NCBI RefSeq assembly: GCF_015686695.1 | Contig: NZ_JADPMR010000001.1 | Coordinates: forward strand, 2,852,001-2,916,000 | Source of the DNA: Vibrio nitrifigilis | GTDB taxonomy: Bacteria; Pseudomonadota; Gammaproteobacteria; Enterobacterales; Vibrionaceae | Length of the DNA stretch: 64,000 nucleotides | Reading direction: 5' to 3' | In this document: positions 26,620-35,905 of the stretch, one piece after another | How the letters are laid out: each line of letters begins with the position of its first letter | Numbering within the stretch: position 1 is the first letter of the stretch | Notes under the pieces: model-generated | What the model was told of the DNA's origin: nothing | The model's input: the letters and a program-made list of their open reading frames with translations, nothing else | Database searches by the model: none | Program-made: the position numbers and the translations under genes

Positions 26620-28617
26620 ATGTCTTCTCGCAAACAACTCGCGAACGCAATTCGTGCATTAAGCATGGACGGAGTTCAACAAGCTAACTCTGGCCACCCT
26701 GGTGCACCTATGGGGATGGCAGACATCGCCGAAGTTCTATGGCGTAGTCACTTAAATCACAACCCTAAAAACCCTAACTGGGCCGATCGCGACCGTTTTG
26801 TTCTTTCAAACGGCCATGGTTCAATGCTGATTTATTCACTATTGCACCTTACTGGTTACGATCTCTCTATTGAAGACCTGAAAAATTTCCGTCAGCTTCA
26901 CTCTAAAACACCAGGCCACCCTGAATACGGTTATGCGCCAGGTATTGAGACAACGACTGGACCGCTAGGTCAGGGGATCACCAACGCTGTTGGTATGGCA
27001 TTAGCTGAAAAAGCGTTAGCTGCTCAGTTCAACAAAGAAAACCACGATATCGTTGACCACTACACTTATGCCTTTATGGGCGACGGTTGTATGATGGAAG
27101 GTATCTCTCATGAAGCGTGTTCACTAGCGGGAACACTAGGTCTTGGTAAACTGGTTGCTTTCTGGGATGACAACGGTATTTCTATTGATGGTGATGTAGA
27201 AGGCTGGTTCTCTGACGACACACCAAAACGTTTTGAAGCTTATGGCTGGCATGTTATTCCCGCGGTTGATGGCCATGATCCTGAAGCGATCAATGCAGCG
27301 ATTGAAGCAGCAAAAGAAGAAACATCTCGTCCAACATTAATCTGCTGTAAAACAATTATTGGTTTTGGTTCGCCAAACAAAGCGGGTTCTCACGATTGTC
27401 ACGGTGCTCCTCTTGGCGCTGATGAGATTAAAGAAGCGCGTGATTTCCTTGGTTGGAACTACGGTCCTTTTGAAGTTCCAACTGATATCTACAATCAGTG
27501 GGATGCTAAAGAAACAGGTGCTGCATCTGAAGCGGCTTGGAATCAAAAATTCGCGGCTTATGAAGCGGCATACCCTGAATTAGCGGCTGAATTCAAGCGT
27601 CGTGTTGCGGGTGACTTACCCGCTAATTGGGAAGAAGCAACCACCCAAGTTATCGCTGATCTTCAAGCAAATCCTGCAAAAATTGCATCGCGCAAAGCAT
27701 CACAAAATGCATTAGAAGCATTTGGTAAATTACTGCCTGAATTTATGGGTGGTTCTGCTGACCTTGCGCCATCAAACTTAACCATGTGGTCTGGTTCGAA
27801 GTCATTAACTGCTGAAGATGCATCTGGCAACTACATCCACTATGGTGTACGTGAATTTGGTATGACAGCCATCATCAATGGTATTGCACTTCATGGTGGC
27901 TTTGTTCCTTACGGCGCAACGTTCCTAATGTTCATGGAATATGCTCGTAACGCAATGCGCATGGCTGCATTGATGAAAGTTCAAAATATCCAAGTTTACA
28001 CCCATGATTCAATTGGTTTGGGTGAAGATGGTCCGACTCACCAACCAGTTGAGCAAGTTGCTTCATTACGACTTACTCCAAACATGAGTACGTGGCGCCC
28101 ATGTGACCAAGTGGAATCTGCTGTAGCTTGGAAATTGGCAATCGAACGTAAAGATGCACCAACAGCACTTATTTTCTCTCGCCAAGGTCTAGCACAACAA
28201 GAGCGTACGGCTGAGCAAGTGGCTGATATTGCTAAAGGTGGTTACATCTTGAAAGACTGCTCAGGTAAGCCAGAGTTGATTCTAATTGCAACAGGTTCTG
28301 AAGTTGAACTTGCAGTCAACGCTGCGGCAGAACTTGAAAAACAAGGTAAAGCTGTTCGCGTTGTTTCTATGCCATCAACAGATACGTTTGATAAACAAGA
28401 TGCGGCTTACCGTGAAGCTGTTCTACCTGCTGACGTAACAGCACGTGTTGCTGTTGAAGCGGGTATTGCTGATTTCTGGTACAAATACGTTGGTTTGAAT
28501 GGACGTATCGTGGGTATGACGACCTTTGGTGAATCTGCGCCGGCAGAGCAACTGTTCGAACAGTTCGGTTTCACCGTAGAAAACGTTGTGGCTAAAGCAA
28601 ACGAAATTATTGCTTAA
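26620..28617 (+). CDS. tktA: Transketolase
   Basis: TPP-dependent two-carbon transfer in the non-oxidative pentose phosphate pathway. The 665 residues show the TPP-binding region FMGDGCMMEGISHEACSLAG, AFWDDNGISIDG, active-site histidines in QANSGHPGAPMGMADIAEV and GLGEDGPTHQPVEQ, and the pyrimidine-domain ALHGGFVPYGATFL. It is followed by a terminator and then epd, pgk and fbaA, forming a carbon-metabolism block. Confidence 0.97.
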   Translation: MSSRKQLANAIRALSMDGVQQANSGHPGAPMGMADIAEVLWRSHLNHNPKNPNWADRDRFVLSNGHGSMLIYSLLHLTGYDLSIEDLKNFRQLHSKTPGHPEYGYAPGIETTTGPLGQGITNAVGMALAEKALAAQFNKENHDIVDHYTYAFMGDGCMMEGISHEACSLAGTLGLGKLVAFWDDNGISIDGDVEGWFSDDTPKRFEAYGWHVIPAVDGHDPEAINAAIEAAKEETSRPTLICCKTIIGFGSPNKAGSHDCHGAPLGADEIKEARDFLGWNYGPFEVPTDIYNQWDAKETGAASEAAWNQKFAAYEAAYPELAAEFKRRVAGDLPANWEEATTQVIADLQANPAKIASRKASQNALEAFGKLLPEFMGGSADLAPSNLTMWSGSKSLTAEDASGNYIHYGVREFGMTAIINGIALHGGFVPYGATFLMFMEYARNAMRMAALMKVQNIQVYTHDSIGLGEDGPTHQPVEQVASLRLTPNMSTWRPCDQVESAVAWKLAIERKDAPTALIFSRQGLAQQERTAEQVADIAKGGYILKDCSGKPELILIATGSEVELAVNAAAELEKQGKAVRVVSMPSTDTFDKQDAAYREAVLPADVTARVAVEAGIADFWYKYVGLNGRIVGMTTFGESAPAEQLFEQFGFTVENVVAKANEIIA

Positions 28618-28638
28618 GCTAGCTTCAACTCAAATTTT

Positions 28639-28662
28639 AAAGGGCCGCTTGGCCCTTTTTTT
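28639..28662 (+). terminator. Terminator after tktA
   Basis: AAAGGGCC / GGCCCTTT with loop GCTT and a T-run. Confidence 0.93.
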
Positions 28663-28857
28663 ATCCTTGAAATTCAAGTCATGTCTCAATTATCTGCTCT
28701 ATCTGTATAGGCATCAATTTGCTTATCTGCGTACTTAAATGTAATTAATTTTTAAAGCATTATTGGTTTGGTTAATGAATTTCACTTTCCAAGTGATAAC
28801 TGTCAATGAATGGAGTAGTATCTGTGCAAACCAACAACAGATATTGGCGCAGGATAG

Positions 28858-29886
28858 ATGCTAAGGGTAGCAATTAATGGATTTGGTCGGATAGGACGTA
28901 ATGTATTGCGTGCTGTCTATGAAAGCGGCAAAAGTCAGCAGATTAAGGTTGTGGCAGTGAATGAACTTGCCAAACCAGATGCAATGGCTCATTTACTCCA
29001 ATACGATACCAGTCATGGTCGTTTTGGTAAGAAAATTACAAATGATCAAGAACATATCTATGTTCATCACGATCAAGAGCATTTCGATACTATTCGAATT
29101 TTACATTTGGAAGACATTCCAATGTTACCTTGGCATGATCTTGGTGTGGATATCGTACTCGATTGTACCGGGGTGTATGGTTGTCATGCTGATGGAATCA
29201 AACATATTGACGCTGGGGCGAATAAGGTACTGTTTTCTCACCCTGGTGCGAGTGATCTCGACAATACGATTATTTATGGCGTTAATCATGAGACGTTAAC
29301 CAACGAACACCGTATTGTTTCTAATGGTTCTTGCACCACAAACTGCATCGTTCCGATTATCAAAGTGCTTGATGAAACATTTGGTATCGATTCTGGGACA
29401 ATCACCACAATTCACTCTTCAATGAATGACCAGCAGGTCATAGACGCGTACCATACAGATCTACGTCGAACACGTGCTGCAGGACAATCTATAATTCCTG
29501 TAGATACGAAGTTACATAAAGGTATTCAGCGGATATTCCCGAAATTTTCCAACAAATTCGAAGCAATTTCTGTGAGAGTGCCAACGGTTAATGTTACGGC
29601 AATGGATTTAAGTGTCACAGTTAACACAAAAGTGAAAGTTAATGACGTAAATCAAACCATTGTGACAGCGTCTCAGTGTACATTACAAAACATAGTTGAT
29701 TATACTGAAGCGCCACTTGTTTCGATCGATTTTAATCATGACCCACATAGTGCTATTGTGGATGGGTCGCAAACGAGAGTGAGTAACGGGCAGTTGGTCA
29801 AGATGCTCGTTTGGTGTGATAACGAATGGGGATTTGCTAATAGAATGCTCGATACGGCATTAGCAATGCAGGCAACTGAGTCATAG
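28858..29886 (+). CDS. epd: D-erythrose-4-phosphate dehydrogenase
   Basis: NAD-dependent oxidation of erythrose-4-phosphate, the first step of DXP-dependent PLP synthesis that leads to PdxA (also in this window). The 342-residue GAPDH-family protein has the Rossmann motif AINGFGRIGRNVLRA, catalytic Cys in VSNGSCTTNCIVP (Gly where GAPDH has Ala), and a C-terminal WCDNEWGFANRML. Its place immediately upstream of pgk and fbaA favours Epd over GAPDH. An AGGATAG ribosome site abuts the ATG. Confidence 0.92.
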   Translation: MLRVAINGFGRIGRNVLRAVYESGKSQQIKVVAVNELAKPDAMAHLLQYDTSHGRFGKKITNDQEHIYVHHDQEHFDTIRILHLEDIPMLPWHDLGVDIVLDCTGVYGCHADGIKHIDAGANKVLFSHPGASDLDNTIIYGVNHETLTNEHRIVSNGSCTTNCIVPIIKVLDETFGIDSGTITTIHSSMNDQQVIDAYHTDLRRTRAAGQSIIPVDTKLHKGIQRIFPKFSNKFEAISVRVPTVNVTAMDLSVTVNTKVKVNDVNQTIVTASQCTLQNIVDYTEAPLVSIDFNHDPHSAIVDGSQTRVSNGQLVKMLVWCDNEWGFANRMLDTALAMQATES

Positions 29887-29896
29887 CCCACATTTC

Positions 29897-30014
29897 GAGG
29901 AAAAAATATTTATTTTCTGCACTGAAATAAATATCCTCTATCCCGGTTCGAAAAATAGAACATCAAAAAACAGTAGAACACGAAAGAATATCAGAGCCCG
30001 GCCTAGGGGCGGGG
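29897..30014 (+). other. Structured leader between epd and pgk
   Basis: Two hairpins can be drawn in the gap. The first is GAGG...ATATTTATTT paired with AAATAAATAT-CCTC (29897-29938), with a 5-base bulge. The second is a short GC-rich one, CCC-G-GCC / GGC-G-GGG (29997-30014), in otherwise AT-rich DNA 42 bases before the pgk ATG. Neither has a terminator U-run; they may be processing or stability elements. Confidence 0.35.
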
Positions 30015-30055
30015 TGAACAAACTTTATTTCTTTGAAAATTTGAGAGGACAAATC

Positions 30056-31216
30056 ATGTCTGTAATCAAGATGACTGACCTGGACCTAGCAGGTAAACGC
30101 GTATTTATCCGTGCCGACCTTAACGTACCAGTGAAAGATGGCAAAGTGACTTCAGATGCACGTATCTTGGCATCAATCCCTACAATCAAACACTGCTTAG
30201 CTGCTGGCGCTAAAGTAATGGTGACTTCTCATCTAGGTCGTCCTACTGAAGGCGAATACGCTGAAGAATTCTCTCTACAACCAGTTGTAAACTACCTAAA
30301 CGACGCACTAGATTGCGACGTTAAACTAGCTAAAGATTACCTAGACGGTCTTGAACTAAACGCTGGTGAATTGGTTGTTCTTGAAAACGTTCGCTTTAAT
30401 AAAGGCGAAAAGAAAAACGAAGACGAACTATCTAAAAAATACGCAGCACTATGTGACGTATTCGTAATGGATGCGTTCGGTACAGCTCACCGCGCTCAAG
30501 CTTCTACTTACGGTGTTGGCGTTTTCGCTCCTATCGCTTGTGCTGGCCCTCTACTTGCTAACGAACTTGAAGCTCTAGCTAAAGCAATGGACAAACCAGC
30601 TCGTCCAATGGTTGCTATCGTCGGTGGTTCAAAAGTTTCTACTAAGCTGACTGTTCTTGAATCACTATCAAAAGTTGCTGACCAACTTGTTGTCGGTGGC
30701 GGTATCGCAAACACATTCATCGCAGCTGCAGGCCACAACGTAGGTAAATCACTTTACGAAGCTGACCTAGTTGATACAGCGAAAAAACTGATGGAAGAGT
30801 GTTCAATTCCAGTAGCAACTGACGTTGCATGTGCTAAAGCATTCGACGAAAACGCAGAAGCTGAAATCAAGAAAGTTGAAGACGTTCAAGATGACGACAT
30901 GATCTTCGACCTTGGTCCAGATTCAACTGCACAACTAGCTGAAATCCTTAAAAACGCGAAAACTATTCTTTGGAATGGTCCTGTTGGTGTATTCGAATTT
31001 AAAAACTTCGAAGCTGGTACTAAAGGTATCTCTGAAGCGATTGCTCAATCTGAAGGTTTCTCTGTTGCTGGCGGTGGTGACACACTAGCAGCTATCGATA
31101 AATTCGGCATCAAAGCTGACGTTTCTTACATCTCAACTGGCGGCGGTGCTTTCCTTGAATTTGTTGAAGGCAAAAAATTACCAGCGGTTGAAATGCTAGA
31201 GTCTCGCGCTAAATAA
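30056..31216 (+). CDS. pgk: Phosphoglycerate kinase
   Basis: Glycolytic ATP-forming enzyme. The start is ATG 30056 (MSVIKMTDLDLAGKRVFIRA; 386 residues), after GAGAGGAC; the frame extends to 30014. Motifs include RADLNVPVKDGKVTSDARI, TSHLGRPTEGEY, VLENVRFNKGEKKNE and the nucleotide-binding end STGGGAFLEFVEGKKLP. It lies between epd and fbaA. Codon choice is strongly biased, as expected for an abundant enzyme. Confidence 0.98.
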   Translation: MSVIKMTDLDLAGKRVFIRADLNVPVKDGKVTSDARILASIPTIKHCLAAGAKVMVTSHLGRPTEGEYAEEFSLQPVVNYLNDALDCDVKLAKDYLDGLELNAGELVVLENVRFNKGEKKNEDELSKKYAALCDVFVMDAFGTAHRAQASTYGVGVFAPIACAGPLLANELEALAKAMDKPARPMVAIVGGSKVSTKLTVLESLSKVADQLVVGGGIANTFIAAAGHNVGKSLYEADLVDTAKKLMEECSIPVATDVACAKAFDENAEAEIKKVEDVQDDDMIFDLGPDSTAQLAEILKNAKTILWNGPVGVFEFKNFEAGTKGISEAIAQSEGFSVAGGGDTLAAIDKFGIKADVSYISTGGGAFLEFVEGKKLPAVEMLESRAK

Positions 31217-31376
31217 TAGATAAATAAAAGGAGCGGGAAGTATAGTTCTCGCTTCTATTTGGCTACTTCTCTTAGTCACTATTTTGGTAAATTTGCGCTA
31301 GGATTGTTGTGGTAGCCGTAAACAAGATTTAACTAACCGTTTTGTTTTTAAAACGAGAAAATATAGGATCAAATCC

Positions 31377-32453
31377 ATGTCTAAGGTCTTCGATTTCGTA
31401 AAACCAGGTGTTATTTCTGGTGATGACGTACAGAAAGTATTTGCAGTAGCAAAAGAAAACAACTTTGCTCTTCCGGCAGTTAACTGTGTAGGTTCTGACT
31501 CAGTAAATGCTGTGTTAGAAGCTGCTGCTAAAGTTAAATCTCCTGTTATCGTTCAGTTTTCTAACGGTGGCGCGGGATTCTTTGCAGGTAAAGGTCTAAA
31601 ACTAGAAGGTCAACAAGCTCAAGTGCTTGGTGCAATTGCTGGTGCAAAACATGTACACACCGTTGCTGAAACTTACGGTGTTCCTGTTATCCTTCACACT
31701 GACCACGCAGCGAAAAAACTACTTCCTTGGATCGATGGTCTACTAGACGCAGGCGAAAAACATTTCGCTGAAACTGGTAAACCTCTATTCTCTTCTCACA
31801 TGATCGATTTGTCTGAAGAGTCTCTAGAAGACAACATTGCAATCTCTTCTAAATACCTAGAACGCATGTCTAAAATGAACATGACTCTAGAAATTGAACT
31901 AGGTTGTACTGGTGGTGAAGAAGACGGTGTTGATAACTCAGATATGGACACTTCAGAGCTTTACACTTCACCTGAAGATGTTGCATACGCATACGAAAAA
32001 CTAAACGCAATCAGCCCTCGTTTCACTATCGCTGCTTCATTTGGTAACGTACACGGTGTTTACAAACCAGGCAACGTTGTTCTGACTCCAACTATTCTTC
32101 GTGATTCTCAAAAATACGTTTCTGAGAAATTCAATCTTCCAGAAAACTCTTTGAACTTCGTATTCCACGGTGGTTCAGGTTCTTCTGCAGAAGAAATCAA
32201 AGAATCAATCAGCTACGGTGTTATCAAAATGAACATCGATACTGATACACAATGGGCTTGCTGGAATGGTATCCGCGAATACGAAGCGGAAAACCACGAT
32301 TACCTACAAGGTCAAATCGGCAACCCTACTGGTGAAGACGCACCAAACAAAAAATACTACGATCCACGTGTATGGCTACGTGCTGGTCAAACAGGTATGG
32401 TTAAACGTCTTGAAGAAGCGTTCTCTAACCTTAACGCTGTTGACGTTCTATAA
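31377..32453 (+). CDS. fbaA: Class II fructose-bisphosphate aldolase
   Basis: Zn-dependent cleavage of fructose-1,6-bisphosphate. The 358 residues show the metal-binding HTDHAAKKLLPWIDG, LEIELGCTGGEEDGVDN, FGNVHGVYKPGNVVL and FHGGSGSSAEEIKESI, all class IIA signatures. It follows pgk by 160 bases with no convincing terminator, so it may be both co-transcribed and separately promoted. A strong terminator ends the unit. Confidence 0.98.
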   Translation: MSKVFDFVKPGVISGDDVQKVFAVAKENNFALPAVNCVGSDSVNAVLEAAAKVKSPVIVQFSNGGAGFFAGKGLKLEGQQAQVLGAIAGAKHVHTVAETYGVPVILHTDHAAKKLLPWIDGLLDAGEKHFAETGKPLFSSHMIDLSEESLEDNIAISSKYLERMSKMNMTLEIELGCTGGEEDGVDNSDMDTSELYTSPEDVAYAYEKLNAISPRFTIAASFGNVHGVYKPGNVVLTPTILRDSQKYVSEKFNLPENSLNFVFHGGSGSSAEEIKESISYGVIKMNIDTDTQWACWNGIREYEAENHDYLQGQIGNPTGEDAPNKKYYDPRVWLRAGQTGMVKRLEEAFSNLNAVDVL

Positions 32454-32483
32454 GAGGCCGTCGATAACAACCTGTTCTGGTTT

Positions 32484-32511
32484 AAACCCGCTTTTACGAG
32501 CGGGTTTTTTT
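32484..32511 (+). terminator. Terminator after fbaA
   Basis: AAACCCGCT / AGCGGGTTT with a 6-base loop and a T-run. Confidence 0.93.
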
Positions 32512-32702
32512 ATATCTAAAAAACGTTAAATTTTGGTCAATCCCTAGAGAATAGGCATAAATTTGCTTAATCTGATGTTAAACTTTTTATAAATATATAA
32601 CCTTTTGTTTTGTAATGATTTGGTCAATGTCGTGATATTCCATCCTTTATGTGAAGCGGTGATCACAATCAAACATAGTAATGACATCTAGAGGAAATTA
32701 AG

Positions 32703-33563
32703 ATGGCGAACGAATCGGGAGTGGATACTTCCATAGTGGACAACTTAGACCATGTCAGCTCATGGGTTCAGAACAACTCGGATATGTTGATTCAATATGG
32801 CATCAATATTATTTCCGCAGTGTTGATTTTGGTACTAGGTAATGTAGCCGTAAAACTGGTTTCCGGTAGTGTGGCGAAAGTACTAACAAAGCGGAAGATG
32901 GATAAAGCGGTGGTCGATTTTATCAGCGCAATTATTCGTTACTTGTTGTTTATTGTGGTGCTTATCGCCGCCCTAGGTAAAGTAGGTGTTCAAACCGCCT
33001 CCGTTGTCGCTGTAATTGGTGCAGCAGGCTTGGCTGTCGCTTTAGCTTTGCAAGGTTCTCTGTCTAACTTTGCGGCCGGTGTGTTGATTGTGGCATTCCG
33101 TCCATTTAAGTCGGGTGATTACGTAGAGGTTGGCGGTGTAGCAGGTTCAGTGGATTCAATTCAGATTTTCCAAACAGTTTTAAAATCGCCTGACAATAAA
33201 ATGGTCGTGGTGCCAAACTCTTCCATTATTGGTGGACCGATTACTAACTATTCACGTCACCAAACTCGTCGTATTGACTTGGTCATCGGCGTATCTTACA
33301 AAGCGGATTTACGCAAAACCAAGCAAGTATTACTAGAAACTATTGAGAAAGATGAGCGGATTTTGAAAGATCCTGCTGTTACTATCGGTGTACTTGCTTT
33401 GGCCGATTCATCCGTTAACTTTGCGGTTCGTCCATGGGTCAAAACTGAAGATTACTGGCCAGTGTACTGGGACTTAATGATGAACATCAAAGAAGCTCTG
33501 GATGAAAATGGTATTGAAATTCCATTCCCACAAATGGATGTTCATTTAGAAAAATTGGACTGA
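32703..33563 (+). CDS. mscS: Small-conductance mechanosensitive channel MscS
   Basis: Inner-membrane heptameric channel that releases solutes on hypo-osmotic shock. The 286 residues have three N-terminal hydrophobic segments, the third being the glycine/alanine-rich pore helix (VVAVIGAAGLAVALALQGSLS NFAAG region), followed by the beta domain PFKSGDYVEVGGVAGSVDSI and VVVPNSSIIGGPITNYS. Length matches E. coli MscS. GAGGAAATTAAG precedes the ATG. A bidirectional terminator separates it from convergent argO. Confidence 0.96.
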   Translation: MANESGVDTSIVDNLDHVSSWVQNNSDMLIQYGINIISAVLILVLGNVAVKLVSGSVAKVLTKRKMDKAVVDFISAIIRYLLFIVVLIAALGKVGVQTASVVAVIGAAGLAVALALQGSLSNFAAGVLIVAFRPFKSGDYVEVGGVAGSVDSIQIFQTVLKSPDNKMVVVPNSSIIGGPITNYSRHQTRRIDLVIGVSYKADLRKTKQVLLETIEKDERILKDPAVTIGVLALADSSVNFAVRPWVKTEDYWPVYWDLMMNIKEALDENGIEIPFPQMDVHLEKLD

Positions 33564-33582
33564 TTCTGAGAAGAGTAATAGT

Positions 33583-33615
33583 AAAAATGGAGGCATTTAA
33601 CGCCTCCATTTTTTT
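33583..33615. terminator. Bidirectional terminator between mscS and argO
   Basis: AAAAATGGAGGC / GCCTCCATTTTT with loop ATTTAAC; U-runs form on both strands between convergent genes. Confidence 0.93.
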
Positions 33616-33620
33616 ATGGA

Positions 33621-34259
33621 TTATTTTATGAAATGTTCAAAATACAGATTCTTCGCTAATGAATAAGCAATAATGAACATCGTAGTTGCTACAATCATAT
33701 CTATGATTTGTTGAGAGCGAGGCCGTGATAAAACAGAGCTGAGTTTAGCGGCACCAATGGAAATGGTAAAAAACCATACGAATGATGCTGTGATGGTACC
33801 GATGGCAAATGCGATACGATCATTACCATGAAATTGCCCCCCCAAAGATCCTAAGATAACCACAGAATCCAGATAGAGATGTGGGTTAAGTATTGTTACA
33901 GCGAGTGCCCCGATAATCACCATTGAGCGACTTTTAGGCAGGGCTGATTCTTGTGTTTGCGGCTCATTACTACGATATGCAAGCGCACTTTTAAGTGATA
34001 GATAGCCATAGACTGATAAGAATACTATTCCTGCGACAGTAATGGCCATCAGGACATTTTCATGCTGACTAAGCAGAGTACCAGCACCAAAAATACCAAT
34101 TGACATAAAAATAAGGTCAAGAAAACTGCATACAGTCGCGGTCGTTAAATGATGGTTTCGTTTGATGCCTTGATTGAGCACATAAGCATTTTGGGCACCG
34201 ACGGGAATGATCATTGTTGCCCCTAAAATAAACCCTTGTAGTGTTACCCAGTAGTTCAC
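33621..34259 (-). CDS. argO: Arginine exporter ArgO (LysE family)
   Basis: Inner-membrane exporter of arginine and toxic analogues. The 212 residues are mostly hydrophobic, with LysE-family marks: GATMIIPVGAQNAYVLNQGIK near the start, SFLDLIFMSIGIFGAG, and VTILNPHLYLDSVVILGSL with the conserved NPH. It is divergent from argP, whose product activates argO in E. coli, so the local arrangement supports ArgO over other LysE exporters. Confidence 0.93.
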   Translation of the reverse strand: MNYWVTLQGFILGATMIIPVGAQNAYVLNQGIKRNHHLTTATVCSFLDLIFMSIGIFGAGTLLSQHENVLMAITVAGIVFLSVYGYLSLKSALAYRSNEPQTQESALPKSRSMVIIGALAVTILNPHLYLDSVVILGSLGGQFHGNDRIAFAIGTITASFVWFFTISIGAAKLSSVLSRPRSQQIIDMIVATTMFIIAYSLAKNLYFEHFIK

Positions 34260-34386
34260 AATAACCTCTATATATTGCGCTGTTCAAAGATGAGGAGCGC
34301 AAGATAGCGGTGAAATTGAAATAAGTATAATTAATCATTTTAATATATTATTAGACTTACTTATTTTTTACGTGGTTGGTGTAATA

Positions 34387-35283
34387 ATGCGCGGATTAGA
34401 TTACAAATGGATTGAAGCTTTAGATTCTGTGCTGAGTCATGGGAGTTTTGAAAGAGCTGCTGATGACCTTTGCCTATCTCAATCTGCTGTCTCACAGCGG
34501 ATTAAACAGCTAGAAAAGTTTCTAGCTCAGCCTGTATTGATTCGTAGTGCACCACCCCAGGCTACGCCAATAGGAACAAAATTATTAGGATTGTATCGTC
34601 GCGTTAGTTTGCTTGAGCAAGAGGTTATTCCTGAATTAACGAATCACAGCACATTACGCCCGATCAATTTAACGATTGCAACCAATGCAGATAGCTTGGC
34701 AACGTGGGTACTTCCTGCTTTGAAGCCGATGATGAGCGACAATTCTTTAGCATTGCATTTTGCTATTTTAGATGAGAACCGCTCGATTCAAAAAATGAAG
34801 AGTGGTGAAGCGGTTGGTGCGATTAGTTTAGAATCTCAGGCACTAGTGGGATGCTGCGCTGAATATTTAGGTAAAATGGAATATTTGTGTGTAGCAAGTC
34901 CAGAGTTCATTGTTCGTCATTTTGCTGGTGGCGTTTCTCATGATTCATTACTCAAAGCGCCAATGGTTTCTTTCGACCAGCAAGATGAGCAACATAAGCA
35001 GTTTCTGCTTAAACACTTTGGCATAACCCAAGAATTATTTATCAATCATAAAGTCGGCAGTTCTGAAGCCTTTGTGGAGATGGCAAAAATGGGGATTGCT
35101 TATTGTTTGATCCCAAAACTACAAATTATTCAGGAGCTAGAGCTAGGAACATTGGTTGATATAACGCCCGGAATGTCCATCGTCAACCAAATTTATTGGC
35201 ACCATTGGCAGCTAGAAAATGGTATTTTGAAAGAGATTTCTGCCGCTATCGTACAAGGAGCCAAAGAGGCATTGGAACAGTGA
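34387..35283 (+). CDS. argP: LysR-family regulator ArgP
   Basis: Transcriptional activator of argO, sensing arginine and lysine. Starting at ATG 34387 (MRGLDYKWIEALDSV) it has 298 residues; the frame extends five codons to a GTG. The N-terminal HTH is seen in FERAADDLCLSQSAVSQRIKQLE, and the C-terminal effector domain follows (TIATNADSLATWVLPAL is typical of ArgP/IciA). Divergent from argO with 127 bases between the starts, where ArgP presumably binds. Confidence 0.94.
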   Translation: MRGLDYKWIEALDSVLSHGSFERAADDLCLSQSAVSQRIKQLEKFLAQPVLIRSAPPQATPIGTKLLGLYRRVSLLEQEVIPELTNHSTLRPINLTIATNADSLATWVLPALKPMMSDNSLALHFAILDENRSIQKMKSGEAVGAISLESQALVGCCAEYLGKMEYLCVASPEFIVRHFAGGVSHDSLLKAPMVSFDQQDEQHKQFLLKHFGITQELFINHKVGSSEAFVEMAKMGIAYCLIPKLQIIQELELGTLVDITPGMSIVNQIYWHHWQLENGILKEISAAIVQGAKEALEQ

Positions 35284-35848
35284 ATGGTTGTCTCTAATTT
35301 AAACTATTAATTTTTATATCAATAATTTATGTGGGAATTAATCTAATTTAGATTAAGGTTTAGAACAGCCTATACCAAGTAGCTTATCAATTGAGTGATG
35401 AGAGTTGGTCATATATTGCATATAAAGTTTGTGTCAATTTTTGGTAATTTAATTGATAAAATCTTCTTGAGTTGTGTAAGAATTAAGCTAAACTGTGTTT
35501 TTTTTAAACACTTTGACCCGTGTATATAGGGATTTTAGTAATAAAATTACGCTAGATGCTCGTTTATATTGCATATATCAGCGAGAATCATAAGGACATC
35601 AGACACTCTGGGTTGTATGAGGCAGAGCATGTTGAATCATTTTGTTGTTAGGCTCACGATTAGTAGTCTATTAATCTTAGGAATTAAATTGAGTGCTATC
35701 TATTTTCTTCCTATGGTCTTGCTGTTAAATACCCATCACCGCGAATTTTTTGGTTGGTAAACGAACTTTCATCTTACTCAGTTTGAGTCGTTATTATTCA
35801 TTGAGTTTATGATGACTACGGGCGTTTAAACCTTATGGTTTGGAACAT
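35284..35848. other. AT-rich gap between argP and pykF
   Basis: No established gene. It holds one possible small membrane protein (35617-35760) and ends at the pykF terminator. I see no terminator directly after argP and no RNA family I recognise. Confidence 0.5.
35617..35760 (+). CDS. Possible small membrane protein (47 residues)
   Basis: A short frame MRQSMLNHFVVRLTIS... carrying a hydrophobic run (about residues 13-36, with LLILGIKLSAIYFLPMVLLL) and a polar tail ending HHREFFGW. The ATG at 35617 has GGG 4 bases before it; the internal ATG at 35629 has AGG six bases upstream and gives 43 residues. The TTG at 35569 is a further in-frame option. The single-spanning shape resembles small regulatory or cytochrome-oxidase-associated membrane proteins, but I recognise no family. 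A chance frame is quite possible. Confidence 0.3.
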   Translation: MRQSMLNHFVVRLTISSLLILGIKLSAIYFLPMVLLLNTHHREFFGW

Positions 35849-35882
35849 AAAAAAACCGAAGCATACGTTGCTTCGGTTTTTT
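35849..35882 (-). terminator. Terminator after pykF
   Basis: AAAAAACCGAAGCA / TGCTTCGGTTTTTT with a 5-base loop. Symmetric A and T runs make it able to work in both directions. Confidence 0.93.
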
Positions 35883-35905
35883 ATTATCTGCGTTATCGCG
35901 TTCTA

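Noticed and set aside
28858..29886. Glyceraldehyde-3-phosphate dehydrogenase
   Set aside because: SNGSCTTNC and the position just before pgk-fbaA fit erythrose-4-phosphate dehydrogenase better.
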